In this document: positions 1-9,453 of the stretch, piece after piece
Position numbering within the stretch: the stretch's first letter is position 1
How the letters are laid out: the number at the start of each line of letters is the position of its first letter
NCBI GenBank assembly: GCA_021323855.1
Contig: JAJPKE010000025.1
Location: 22,432-86,431, forward strand
Reading direction: 5' to 3'
DNA from: Chloroflexota bacterium
GTDB taxonomy: Bacteria; Chloroflexota; Ktedonobacteria; Ktedonobacterales; JADMIN01
Length of the DNA: 64,000 nucleotides
Notes under the pieces: model-generated
Seen by the model: only the letters and a program-made list of their open reading frames with translations
The model's database searches: none
Told to the model about the DNA's origin: nothing
Made by a program: the position numbers and the translations under genes

Positions 1-36
1 TCAATCAGCCAGAATCAGGCGAGCGGAGGAATCACC

Positions 37-441
37 TTGGCGGAGTTTCAAGGGGCTTACTATTACGGGACAGGACGGCGCAAGACCGCCGTTGCGCGGG
101 TGCGCCTGTACCCCAACGGCGATGGCCAGATCATCGTCAACGGGCGCGGCGCGGATGAATATTTCCCGCGCGAGACGCTGATGCAGGCGGTACGCAGTCC
201 GCTGCGTATGCTGGAGCTAAACAATCGCTTCAACATTTCAGTGAAGGTGGTCGGTGGCGGCGTCAGCGGCCAGGCCGGCGCTGTGCGGCATGGCATCGCG
301 CGGGCGCTGGTGCGCGCGGATGAAGAGTTCCGTCCGACCCTGCGCAAGAACGGCTTTCTCACGCGCGACCCGCGCATGCGGGAGCGCAAGAAGTATGGCT
401 TGAAGCGCGCCCGCAAGGCGAAGCAGTACACCAAGCGGTAA
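37..441 (+). CDS. rpsI: 30S ribosomal protein S9
   Basis: [16 protein letters not shown]-terminus and [25 protein letters not shown]-terminus are characteristic of S9; TTG start. Confidence 0.97.
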   Translation: MAEFQGAYYYGTGRRKTAVARVRLYPNGDGQIIVNGRGADEYFPRETLMQAVRSPLRMLELNNRFNISVKVVGGGVSGQAGAVRHGIARALVRADEEFRPTLRKNGFLTRDPRMRERKKYGLKRARKAKQYTKR

Positions 442-459
442 TTTTCTTACGAGCGGGAC

Positions 460-502
460 GACAGCCAGATGGCATAATCGCCATCTGGCTGTCGTTGTTT
501 TT
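460..502 (+). terminator. Rho-independent terminator of rpsI
   Basis: 14-bp perfect stem gacagccagatggc / gccatctggctgtc followed by gttgttttt. Confidence 0.85.
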
Positions 503-840
503 GGAACTGAATAGGACTTCTGCAAAGCTATTCATCAGCCACACTACCAACTCAACTATCAAAGCCAGTTCCCTTTTGCAAGATATAGTCATGACACCTG
601 AATGACTCCTACATGACTCCTGGATGACCTTCTCATCTCACTATTGCCCGGGTACAGTTGCCTTACCTTCTCTACTGTTCGTAGTGCAACGTCCCGGCGA
701 TGGAGAACAGGAGATTACATGAGTATAGCGTAGGAACTAATGTCGTCTATGACTGGCCAGTACTGTCCTTACATGCCTCCTTCTGGCTTGTAGAAAGGTG
801 GCATGTGCCAGTATCGAAACCTGTTAAAACCCTCAGTGCG

Positions 841-1560
841 ATGATCGAGGAGACACTACCTATGGAATCTACCAGCGCCCATGTTCACGACACGCAACCA
901 GATGTTTCTGTTACCTACGACCAGCAGTACACTTCGCGCTACCACCATGTCTTGGTGAGCCGTGTGGTGAACCAATGGGGCCGCATACTCCTGGCGCTCA
1001 GTGCGCTTCTTCTGGGGGTACTGGCTACCAACGCCGGTACCGCCCTCGCTGCGCCTGTGCAGACGCGCCAAGCACAGCAGACGCATCTCCAGCACGTTGT
1101 GAGCAGGCTCGACGCATCAACGGTGCATGTCATGGCTTTTGCCAGTTGCTCAGGCGTCCATTGCGATAATACCGATCCCTACACTACCAACTGTGCCAGT
1201 GGCAGCTATTGGGTAGTTACGTCATCTCCGCTGACCGACGTGGTCACACATACCACCAGTTGGAACTATGGCTATCTGCAATTGTGGTGGTCCCAGACCT
1301 GCCAGACCAACTGGATTCGCGGCCAAGTCTATGAATCTGGGTCAGTGGACAACTACTATCGGATGCAGACACAAGCTGGCAGCCCGTCCGTGGTCCATAG
1401 CAATCGAGGTACCCTGCCGGATTGGACCAATCAATGGTATACCGGCAATGCCAGCGCTTGCGGTATCGTCGAGATTTCCTTTAGCTCTGGTGGACCCAAC
1501 TACGTGAGATACGAAGCGGAAGTGAATAATCCCGGCTACACCTGCTCCTACGACTTTTGA
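841..1560 (+). CDS. Secreted protein, DUF2690-like Cys-rich domain
   Basis: Signal/TM segment ILLALSALLLGVLATNAGTALA, then CSGVHCDNTDPYTTNCASGSYW; start could also be 862. Confidence 0.6.
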   Translation: MIEETLPMESTSAHVHDTQPDVSVTYDQQYTSRYHHVLVSRVVNQWGRILLALSALLLGVLATNAGTALAAPVQTRQAQQTHLQHVVSRLDASTVHVMAFASCSGVHCDNTDPYTTNCASGSYWVVTSSPLTDVVTHTTSWNYGYLQLWWSQTCQTNWIRGQVYESGSVDNYYRMQTQAGSPSVVHSNRGTLPDWTNQWYTGNASACGIVEISFSSGGPNYVRYEAEVNNPGYTCSYDF

Positions 1561-1626
1561 TAGCGGTTGCTTTGTGAGCAACTTCATCCCTTTGTCGTCG
1601 AACACATGATTGCAGGAGGAGTAGCT

Positions 1627-2655
1627 ATGCGAAGATCACTTCTCGCCCTGATACTGGTTGTTGCGCTGGCGGTGATGACCTGGGCGAACTTCCGTTTTTC
1701 GGGCACGGCTCATGCGGCGCCGCTGACAACGAGCCTCTCTCCCGTCGTCACTAACAGCTACTACGTGGATAGCAACTGGTACGCCAACACCAACCCTGAT
1801 AGTTACGCGAGCAAGCTCGGCGCATCTGATGCTCTCGGAGAGAATCAAACCCTGGTCAACAAGGGCATTCATTGTACGAAGGGCGAGTACCTGATCTACA
1901 CCATCCTCGACTTTGGCTCCCCCCGCGATGGCAACATCTACAACTGGGCAGGAGCAACCATTGATTACGGTGGCGGGCCGAATCAGGTGTGGACCATCGT
2001 TGAGGACTACGCCAACAGTTGGTACGCCAACTCGTACAACTGCTTTACGCTCAATCTCCTCATCGGGGTCAACAACTCATCCATCTGCGGAAGCAATGAC
2101 ACGATGGCCAGTTGCGACCAGGCAGCAGGTTTCGATCTTGCTACTGCCGTCGAGGAGGTAAACTACGATCTTGCTACCGCCGGAGAGGGCTGGCAGATTA
2201 CCAGTAAAGGCGCGATTGACGCGGAAGGCTGGTATGACCCTCCATACGACTACTTTGGTAGCTATGGCAGCGCCTCCAACTTCGCAGATGGATTCGACAA
2301 TTACGACGTCAAGAACGGCGTAGCCTGGAACCTCTACGACTTTGGCGATGCGCAGTCTAACTGCTACGAGTACACGAAGGATTGGTGCGAAGGGCCTGGT
2401 GTGTACGGCAACGTGTATCAATTGGCCTGGGGTATCGGCTATGACGAGCCGTTCCCCGAAGCCTACAGCAGCACCCATAACGGCTGGTGGGCACAGGTGA
2501 GCAGTTACTCCAATAAAGGCAACCAGGGGCGCATCCAATACTATGTGGTCATGCTTTCCAGCAGTGGCGACACCTCAGACTGGCAGAACTTCATCAACCA
2601 GAACGCTGGCTATATCCCCTATAGCCTCTTCGATGGGTCGGTCCAATATTGGTGA
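1627..2655 (+). CDS. Secreted hypothetical protein
   Basis: Signal peptide MRRSLLALILVVALAVMTWANFRFSGTAHA; GGAGGAG upstream of ATG 1627. Confidence 0.7.
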   Translation: MRRSLLALILVVALAVMTWANFRFSGTAHAAPLTTSLSPVVTNSYYVDSNWYANTNPDSYASKLGASDALGENQTLVNKGIHCTKGEYLIYTILDFGSPRDGNIYNWAGATIDYGGGPNQVWTIVEDYANSWYANSYNCFTLNLLIGVNNSSICGSNDTMASCDQAAGFDLATAVEEVNYDLATAGEGWQITSKGAIDAEGWYDPPYDYFGSYGSASNFADGFDNYDVKNGVAWNLYDFGDAQSNCYEYTKDWCEGPGVYGNVYQLAWGIGYDEPFPEAYSSTHNGWWAQVSSYSNKGNQGRIQYYVVMLSSSGDTSDWQNFINQNAGYIPYSLFDGSVQYW

Positions 2656-2701
2656 TCGTGCCTCGGTGATCGTAGCAAGCAGTGCTGAAAGGAACACATT
2701 G

Positions 2702-3331
2702 GTGTCTCATACTGTATCAAAGGCGTCGAAACAGCGCCACCTGCCTCAACGGACGAAACGCCGCCAGCGCATTACAAGGCGCATGCCTGCGAAGAATTTG
2801 CCCACGCGCGCGCTGCTGATTGCTGGCATTGTCGCCGCTGGCGTCCTCGTACTCGTCGTTGGCGTGACGATTGCCAGCGCCAGCCCATCCGTCGCGCTCA
2901 ACCGTAAGCAGCAGGCAGTTCAGATGCAAGCGCAATGGAAAGCCGCGCATGATCGTTCTCCGGCTGCCAAGCAGGGTGGGCAAAGTGCGATTGCCTGCGT
3001 GGTTATTCAGAATCAGCCGCCGCAAATTGTCAACCTGAGCGGTCAGGCGCCGCTCCCTGGGCAGAACTACAACAGCTACATCAGGATGACCTCCACCGAG
3101 GGAACACCTTATACTGTGTTTGGTGAGGTGAATCAGCTTGCTGTACAGGTGCGGCCCCAGAATCCGTGCAGCGCCAGTGGCGCGCTGGCGCCGATCCACT
3201 TCTATCCGGCTCCGCAACGGGTCGGTCAATTGACCCTAACTGCTGTGCAGGGCGATGTCGTCACCTTCACCACCGCAGCCCATACGACTGGCCGGTTCAA
3301 CTATGTGACTGGACAGTATTTAGACCACTAG
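2702..3331 (+). CDS. Hypothetical membrane-anchored/secreted protein
   Basis: Single N-terminal TM (ALLIAGIVAAGVLVLVVGVTIASA); GTG 2702 preceded by a purine-rich stretch; start uncertain. Confidence 0.55.
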   Translation: MSHTVSKASKQRHLPQRTKRRQRITRRMPAKNLPTRALLIAGIVAAGVLVLVVGVTIASASPSVALNRKQQAVQMQAQWKAAHDRSPAAKQGGQSAIACVVIQNQPPQIVNLSGQAPLPGQNYNSYIRMTSTEGTPYTVFGEVNQLAVQVRPQNPCSASGALAPIHFYPAPQRVGQLTLTAVQGDVVTFTTAAHTTGRFNYVTGQYLDH

Positions 3332-3347
3332 CGCCAAGCTGGTGAAG

Positions 3348-3390
3348 TCTCTCGGTGGCCTGGATAGAAATATCCTATGTCACCGAGAGA
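3348..3390. terminator. Bidirectional terminator hairpin between convergent genes
   Basis: 10-bp stem tctctcggtg / cacc gagaga with inner stem ggata-gaaa-tatcc. Confidence 0.65.
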
Positions 3391-3397
3391 TCAACCA

Positions 3398-4045
3398 TTA
3401 GTAGTTGTGTTGCGCGTGAAACTCCTCGATAGCGGCAATCGCCTCATCACACCAGGCAATGTAACTCTCCTGTACGCCGACGCCACGCCGCGCGGTCAGC
3501 CGTTGCCCCAGCGCCGCCGCTGCCTTGTGCGGATCGCCTGTTCGTTCTTCCTCTTCTCTGCGACGCGCCAATTCCTCATAGTGCGCCTTGCGCTCCACAT
3601 GCCGCGCTCGTGCCATGCGCAATAAGGCGATGGCGCGCTCCGGCGGCAAGAATCCATAGCAGAGCGCCTTCACCAACTGTTCGTCGCGCACCTCGGCATC
3701 GGCTGCCGGCAGCTCCACCCACTCCATGAGCATTTCAGTGCCAGACGGCGTGAGATGATACACCTTGCGTGTTGGTCCCTGCTCGCTCGGCACCTCTGTG
3801 TACTCCACTAGCCCGCGCTGCTCCAGGTCCGCCAGCGCCGGATAGATGCTGCTATGTCCCACACTCCAGAAATGCTTTGTCACGAACGCGAACCACTGCG
3901 CAATGTCGTAGCCGGAACGCGGCTCCTGCGCCAGACTGGCGAGAATCGCGTACTGGCACATCGTAAATTGCTTTGACTGCTTGGGCTGTTTTGTATGCTT
4001 CGATTGTTTTGATCGTTCAAGCTGTATTTCTCGTTTCGTAGTCAT
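3398..4045 (-). CDS. PadR family transcriptional regulator
   Basis: YAILASLAQEPRSGYDIAQWF...FWSVGHSSIYPALADLEQRGLVEYTEV...RKVYHLTPSG is a PadR winged-helix signature. Confidence 0.92.
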   Translation of the reverse strand: MTTKREIQLERSKQSKHTKQPKQSKQFTMCQYAILASLAQEPRSGYDIAQWFAFVTKHFWSVGHSSIYPALADLEQRGLVEYTEVPSEQGPTRKVYHLTPSGTEMLMEWVELPAADAEVRDEQLVKALCYGFLPPERAIALLRMARARHVERKAHYEELARRREEEERTGDPHKAAAALGQRLTARRGVGVQESYIAWCDEAIAAIEEFHAQHNY

Positions 4046-4060
4046 GTTGCCATCTCCTCA

Positions 4061-4080
4061 CTATGTCTCCCTTGACATAG
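4061..4080. promoter_or_regulatory. Putative PadR operator 1
   Basis: ctatgtc-tccctt-gacatag inverted repeat; contains ATGT-N8-ACAT. Confidence 0.65.
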
Positions 4081-4098
4081 TTATACCACGCGCGTTAC

Positions 4099-4116
4099 TA
4101 TGTCTGTGCAGACATA
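4099..4116. promoter_or_regulatory. Putative PadR operator 2
   Basis: tatgtct-gtgc-agacata perfect inverted repeat; ATGT-N8-ACAT, 37 bp from operator 1. Confidence 0.7.
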
Positions 4117-4151
4117 CTCGTGCGTGACTACAAGGCTGAGGGAGAGATGAC

Positions 4152-5768
4152 ATGTTTGCAGAGAATCGCACACAGAAGCTCGGCACATTGCTCGTGACGT
4201 GCATCGGCTTCTTTATGGTGCTGCTCGACGCCTCCATCGTGACGGTGGCGCTGCCGACCATCCAGCGCGATTTGCACGCGCAGCTTGCCGATTTGCAGTG
4301 GGTGGTGGACGCCTATACGCTGCCCTTCGCCGTGCTGCTGTTGACGGCGGGCACGCTGGGCGACCGTTTTGGGCGCAAGCGCGTGTTCCTGATTGGATTG
4401 TTGGTGTTTACCATTGGCTCTGCCATCTGTGGCGTTGCGCCATCGCTCGGCTGGCTGATCGCAGGGCGCGTGTTGCAGGGCGCCGGTGGCGCGGCGCTCT
4501 CGCCGGGGAGCCTCTCAGTGCTGGCCGCCGCCTTCAGTAATCCCCGCGAGCGAACCCAGGTCATTGGCATCTGGTCGGGCGTTTCGGGCATTGCGCTAGC
4601 GGCGGGGCCGCTGCTCGGCGGTTTGCTGATCCAGATATCTGGATGGCAGGCGATCTTCTTCGTCAACCTGCCCATCGGCGTGATTGCATTGTTGCTGGGC
4701 CTGCCGCTACTGGCGGAATCGCGCAATCCCAGCGCCAAGCGCATTGATGTGCCGGGGCAGGCGCTGGCGATTGCAGGGCTGCTGGCGTTGATCTATGCGT
4801 TGATCGAAGGGCAGGCCGATGGCTGGGGGTCGCCGCTGATCGTCGCGCTCTTCATTGCGGCGGCGGCGCTGCTGGTGGTGTTCCTCTTCGTGGAGGCGCG
4901 GGTACGCGAACCGCTGTTGCCGCTGGGCCTCTTCAAGAGCGCCACGTTCTCGACCGCCAATTTCGCGGCGTTGATCGTCGGTTTCGCGTTGATGGGTGCC
5001 GTCTTCTTCATTGCGCAGTACTTCCAGGAGGTGCAGGGCTATACGGCGCTGCAATCCGGTGAGCGCACGCTGCCCAACACCATCGGCATCTTCATCATGG
5101 CGCCGCTGGCCGGGCGCATCACCGCGCGCTTTGGCCCACGTCTGCCGGTAGCGTTCGGCGCGTTGCTCTCCGGCGTGGCGCTGCTGCTCCTGACACGCCT
5201 CACGCCGACAACCGGGTACGCCGCTATCTGGTGGAACCTGGGCATGCTAGGGGTCGGCTTCGGGCTGATGCTTACACCGATCACATCAGCGGTCCTCGCG
5301 GCCACGCCGCCACAACGCGCCGGACTGGCCTCTTCGATGGTCAACACGAGCCGCCAAGTCGGCAGTGTCCTGGGAATAGCCGTCCTGGGCGCAGTTGTCG
5401 AGAACCAGGAGGCGCAGAACCTCGCCAGCAACTTCACTGGTCTACACATACCGGCGCATCTTGGTGATACCCTCGCCAATGCCATCGCCACGGCGGGCGC
5501 GGACGCCGGACAACTTCATCTTGCCACCCGGTTGCCGTTAGCTGTTTCGGCGCTACGTGGCATCATCGGCCAGTCGTTCACCGAGGCGCTACACCCGTCG
5601 TTTGTGATCTCCGGGGTGGCGTTGCTTGTCGTCGCGGCGCTGGCGGCGCTGCTGCTGGGGCGCGGCGGCCACCTCACCACACAGAACACACAAGAGATGA
5701 GCGAGATTCCCGGCACACTCGCTGGCACAGTTCAAGAGATTCAGCAGCCTATCGTGGTGGATGCGTAA
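4152..5768 (+). CDS. MFS transporter, DHA2/EmrB-QacA type (14-TM drug efflux)
   Basis: LDASIVTVALPTIQRDL, LTAGTLGDRFGRKRVF motifs; divergent from padR. Confidence 0.92.
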   Translation: MFAENRTQKLGTLLVTCIGFFMVLLDASIVTVALPTIQRDLHAQLADLQWVVDAYTLPFAVLLLTAGTLGDRFGRKRVFLIGLLVFTIGSAICGVAPSLGWLIAGRVLQGAGGAALSPGSLSVLAAAFSNPRERTQVIGIWSGVSGIALAAGPLLGGLLIQISGWQAIFFVNLPIGVIALLLGLPLLAESRNPSAKRIDVPGQALAIAGLLALIYALIEGQADGWGSPLIVALFIAAAALLVVFLFVEARVREPLLPLGLFKSATFSTANFAALIVGFALMGAVFFIAQYFQEVQGYTALQSGERTLPNTIGIFIMAPLAGRITARFGPRLPVAFGALLSGVALLLLTRLTPTTGYAAIWWNLGMLGVGFGLMLTPITSAVLAATPPQRAGLASSMVNTSRQVGSVLGIAVLGAVVENQEAQNLASNFTGLHIPAHLGDTLANAIATAGADAGQLHLATRLPLAVSALRGIIGQSFTEALHPSFVISGVALLVVAALAALLLGRGGHLTTQNTQEMSEIPGTLAGTVQEIQQPIVVDA

Positions 5769-5850
5769 CAGGCTGCCCATGAGAGAAAGATGACTATGAG
5801 GCCCGATAGGCATACGCTGCTCATCAGGGCTGCTGTTGGAGGAGTTTGTT

Positions 5851-6396
5851 ATGAACACCACGCTATTCTTCGTCGTCCAGGTGGCGCTCAATGCGCTTGT
5901 CTTTGTCCTCATCGCGCTGTGGTATGTCGCGCCGCGTCTGGCGCGCCTGCCGCGCGCTCGTGCCCTTGCGCCGCTGCTCTTCCTGAGCGCCTTCCGCAGC
6001 GAAGGAACCGTGTTTCTCATCTCCGGTGTGGTTGGCTCACGTCTGCCGGAGCAGTTTGCAACCCCAGCGGCGTATGGCGACCTGCTGGCGGCGGTCCTGG
6101 CAGTTGCTGCGTTGCTGCTGCTACGCGCGAGATGGCGCGGAGCGCTCGTATTCGTTTGGCTCTTCAATATTGAGGGGACGTTCGATTTGCTGAACGCGAT
6201 CTTCCAGGGCGTGCGCGCCAATGTCCCCGTTCAGCCACTCGGACCGGGTTGGTTCATCCTGACGCTCTATGTTCCCGCGTTGCTCGTGGCGCATCTTGTG
6301 ATCTTCTGGGTGCTGCTGCGCCGCGAACATCCGTTAGGCGTGAACGCCACGAGTCCAGACAAGTTAGAGACACTGGTGACTATCGAGAGTCGCTAA
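5851..6396 (+). CDS. Hypothetical integral membrane protein
   Basis: Multiple hydrophobic segments; GGAGGAG before ATG 5851. Confidence 0.65.
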   Translation: MNTTLFFVVQVALNALVFVLIALWYVAPRLARLPRARALAPLLFLSAFRSEGTVFLISGVVGSRLPEQFATPAAYGDLLAAVLAVAALLLLRARWRGALVFVWLFNIEGTFDLLNAIFQGVRANVPVQPLGPGWFILTLYVPALLVAHLVIFWVLLRREHPLGVNATSPDKLETLVTIESR

Positions 6397-6440
6397 GCAG
6401 ATCAAATGTCGCGTAAGTGCGACAAAAGGAGATGTCCGTT

Positions 6441-7193
6441 ATGAAACTGGCCAATCGCACGATACTCATTACTGGCGGCGGTTCCGGTATCGGTCTGGCG
6501 CTCGCGCGGGCGCTGCTGGCGCGGGGCAATACGGTTGTGGTCACTGGTCGCAATGCGGCGAAACTGGAACAGGCGCAAAGAGACACACCCGGCCTGCATA
6601 CGGTGGTGAGCGATATCACGAACGAAGAAGAGATCAGGTCGCTCCTCATGCGCATCGAGGTTGAATATGGCGGTTTGGATCTGCTGGTGAATAACGCCGC
6701 CATCCTCAATTCCTATGATTTCCTGGGGCAAGAAGATCACTTCTCGTTGCTCGAACAGGAGGTTGCTACCAATCTGCTGGGAACTATCAAAGTCACCAGG
6801 CTTGCCCTCCCATTGGTGTTGAAACGTCCCCAGGCGGCTATCGTCACTATGTCGTCGGCGGTAGCATATGTTCCGGCGCCATCGTTGCCTGTCTATAGCG
6901 CCACCAAAGCTGCTGTTCACTCCCTGTCTCAGTCGCTACGCCAACAACTGGCAGGAACTCCGGTCAAAGTCTTTGAGGTGGCGCCGCCAACGGTGGATAC
7001 TGGGCTAGTCAAAGGGATGGGTGGCGCAAAACTTTCTCCTGATGTTGTAGTCCGTGAGATTGTCCATGCGCTCGAACACGAGACCTATGAGGTACGTGTG
7101 GGACAGGTGAAGGCGCTGTCCCTCGCTAACAGACTCTCTCCAGCCCTGGGGGCGCGTCTGATGGCGCGGGCAACAGCAAGCGATCATCACTAG
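6441..7193 (+). CDS. SDR family oxidoreductase (DltE-like)
   Basis: TGGGSGIGLALARALLARG, NNAAIL, YSATKAAVHSLS motifs. Confidence 0.9.
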   Translation: MKLANRTILITGGGSGIGLALARALLARGNTVVVTGRNAAKLEQAQRDTPGLHTVVSDITNEEEIRSLLMRIEVEYGGLDLLVNNAAILNSYDFLGQEDHFSLLEQEVATNLLGTIKVTRLALPLVLKRPQAAIVTMSSAVAYVPAPSLPVYSATKAAVHSLSQSLRQQLAGTPVKVFEVAPPTVDTGLVKGMGGAKLSPDVVVREIVHALEHETYEVRVGQVKALSLANRLSPALGARLMARATASDHH

Positions 7194-7316
7194 CAAGAGC
7201 CGCTTGCGCATCTTTTCGCCAAGCGTCTTGCGCTTACTGGCTTGGCATGATAGCCTATGCGTACGATACGCCTGAGTTGCGACCAACGCATTGTAAGCTC
7301 CGAAAAGGGTGCTATC

Positions 7317-7970
7317 ATGCCAGACCTCCTTGCCTCGCTGCATGCCCTCAAAATATGGACACTGCTCGCGGGTGTCTGCGCCGTCGTCGCTGCTATTGGG
7401 GCGGCATTCCTGCTTGCCTGGGCACGGCGGCGTTCGCGCGCATGGTGGATGGGCGTCGCAGCCTGTATACTCAGCGCCTGTGGCCTTGCCCTTGCCGAAC
7501 GCTGCTATGGCGCGTATCAAGACTTGCAGCCGGTCGCATCTTGCGGCGTATCAGGCTGCAAGCAGTGGTATCCCTGGATTGGACAGGCTATAGATCGCGC
7601 GCAGGTACTCGGTCTTGCGCTCATCATTGCCATCGCAACGGCGCTGGCGCTGGGGGCAGTCTCCGTGTTGCGAGATAGAACTCGACAGGCAGAACCAATA
7701 CTCCCGGTTCTACGCCGCATGGCGAGAGTTTTTATCGGTGTCTTGTTGCTAGATGGCGGCGCCTTCTGGCTGGTTCAGGGCATCGCCCACTGGCTCCAGT
7801 ATGCCTATCTGGCGGATATCAGCAACGCAGGCGACGGTTTGGGACAAATTCCGCTCTATCAGGCGATCTTAGAAACGTTTTGGGGTACTGCCGTCACCAT
7901 CGGCGGCATCGCCCTCCTGGCAGTTATTGCCGGTGCGACATGGAGACGCTCGCAAGCAGCAGCTCGTTGA
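7317..7970 (+). CDS. Hypothetical membrane protein
   Basis: Four hydrophobic segments; ATG 7317. Confidence 0.6.
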   Translation: MPDLLASLHALKIWTLLAGVCAVVAAIGAAFLLAWARRRSRAWWMGVAACILSACGLALAERCYGAYQDLQPVASCGVSGCKQWYPWIGQAIDRAQVLGLALIIAIATALALGAVSVLRDRTRQAEPILPVLRRMARVFIGVLLLDGGAFWLVQGIAHWLQYAYLADISNAGDGLGQIPLYQAILETFWGTAVTIGGIALLAVIAGATWRRSQAAAR

Positions 7971-8151
7971 GCCATGCGTATCTACCGTTCCATTCATCCT
8001 CTGCACCCACAAACTCCCGTTAACCGGACATGAAATTTCCGGTTATCACGCTACCATGAGAATAATAGTGTGGCGTCCATGTCATCCCGATGCTGGCCTG
8101 ATAGTGGCGATGCGGGGAACGGCTGCATACACGCCACGCCGGAGGCTTCAC

Positions 8152-8685
8152 ATGACACCGCATAACCCGGCAGGTTCGGCAGATGAGGGACAAGATCAAC
8201 AAGATCACGATGGGCGCAACGACTTCGACTTCTATCTCGGCGCCTGGGATATCCGGCTGCGAAAGCTAATAGAACCCCTGAACGGCGATCACGAGTGGGA
8301 GGAATCCAATGCAGCTACGGTCGCGCAAAAGGTGCTTGGCGGTCTCGGTCACATTGATGATTTCACCATGGAGACAGCGGAAGGCACGGCGCGTGAATTG
8401 ACCCTGCGCCTCTTCGATCTACAGACGCGCTTGTGGAGCATCTACGGGGCAGATGGCACCAGCGCTGCGCTGCCGCCGCCCGCCATTGGGCGCTTCCAGA
8501 ATGGCGTTGGCGAGTTCTACAACCGGGACACCTTCGATGGCCAGAGCATCCTCATCCGTCTGACCTTTTCTGGCATCACCGCCAACTCGTTCCACTGGGA
8601 GCAGGCGCTTTCAGCGGATGGTGGTCGCACCTGGGAGACCAACTGGATGGCAGATTTTACTCGTCGCTCACCCGCACAGGAGTAG
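8152..8685 (+). CDS. Hypothetical protein (DUF1579-like)
   Basis: DFYLGAWDIRLRKL...GRFQNGVGEFYNRDTFDGQSILIRLTFSGI...WEQALSADGGRTWETNWMADFTR pattern. Confidence 0.65.
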   Translation: MTPHNPAGSADEGQDQQDHDGRNDFDFYLGAWDIRLRKLIEPLNGDHEWEESNAATVAQKVLGGLGHIDDFTMETAEGTARELTLRLFDLQTRLWSIYGADGTSAALPPPAIGRFQNGVGEFYNRDTFDGQSILIRLTFSGITANSFHWEQALSADGGRTWETNWMADFTRRSPAQE

Positions 8686-8758
8686 AACGAATTGCGCTGG
8701 CTGGTGAGCAAGATCACAACGACAACGCGCCCAATCAACCGTATGCGAGGAGAACATT

Positions 8759-9340
8759 ATGACCGCGATCTACACCTTCGACGTTTTTTCCAGCCTCGAC
8801 GGCTTCGGCTCCATCAGTGGCGGCGACTGGGGTGGCTATTGGGGCAAGCAAGGCCCTGAACTGCTCGCCCACCGGCTTGCCCAGTACAACGCGGAACAGC
8901 GGATGGTCTTCGGGGCCACCACCTATCGGGACTTTGTGCAGATGCTAACCCCGGGCGCTGAGGATCCCGATGCACGTGACCCGTGGGTCACACGGATGCG
9001 GAGCCTGCCGTTAACGGTGGTCTCGAACACACTGGAAGAACCCCTCGACTGGCCGAACGCGACCGTTGCTCGCGGTAACGCCGTTGATGTCGTCGCCCGG
9101 CTCAAAGAAGAGTCAGATGTGCCGTTGCGCTCGCACGGCAGCCTATCAATGAACCGTGCGCTGATGGCCGCTGGTCTGGTAGACCGGGTTCAGGTGACGA
9201 TCTTCCCTGTCATCACCGGCCAGACCGGAGATGCCCCGATTTTCAAGGGAGCGGCTGACTTCGACCTCGAACTGATTGAGACCCGGACGCTCGATGGCCG
9301 TACCCAGGAGCTTATCTACCGGCCCACCCTGCATGTCTGA
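8759..9340 (+). CDS. Dihydrofolate reductase family protein (RibD C-terminal domain)
   Basis: FDVFSSLDGFGS, VFGATTYRDFVQM, LRSHGSLSMNRALMAAGLVDRVQVTIFPVITGQTG. Confidence 0.88.
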   Translation: MTAIYTFDVFSSLDGFGSISGGDWGGYWGKQGPELLAHRLAQYNAEQRMVFGATTYRDFVQMLTPGAEDPDARDPWVTRMRSLPLTVVSNTLEEPLDWPNATVARGNAVDVVARLKEESDVPLRSHGSLSMNRALMAAGLVDRVQVTIFPVITGQTGDAPIFKGAADFDLELIETRTLDGRTQELIYRPTLHV

Positions 9341-9412
9341 GTTTCTCTAATGTGCATGCGGATAGAGAACTATAGCAAAGAACTGTTATACGTTCGCACC
9401 AGCGAAACAACT

Positions 9413-9437
9413 GCCCTTCCCGTCTGCCAGGAAGGGC
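9413..9437 (-). terminator. Terminator of tyrS
   Basis: gcccttcc / ggaagggc stem, followed on the minus strand by agttgttt. Confidence 0.6.
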
Positions 9438-9453
9438 ATCGCTATTCTAGCGG

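Noticed and set aside
8021-8045. taaccgga-N9-tccggtta palindrome as an operator
   Set aside because: Short 8-bp stem with no T-run or second site; could be a weak terminator but unsupported.
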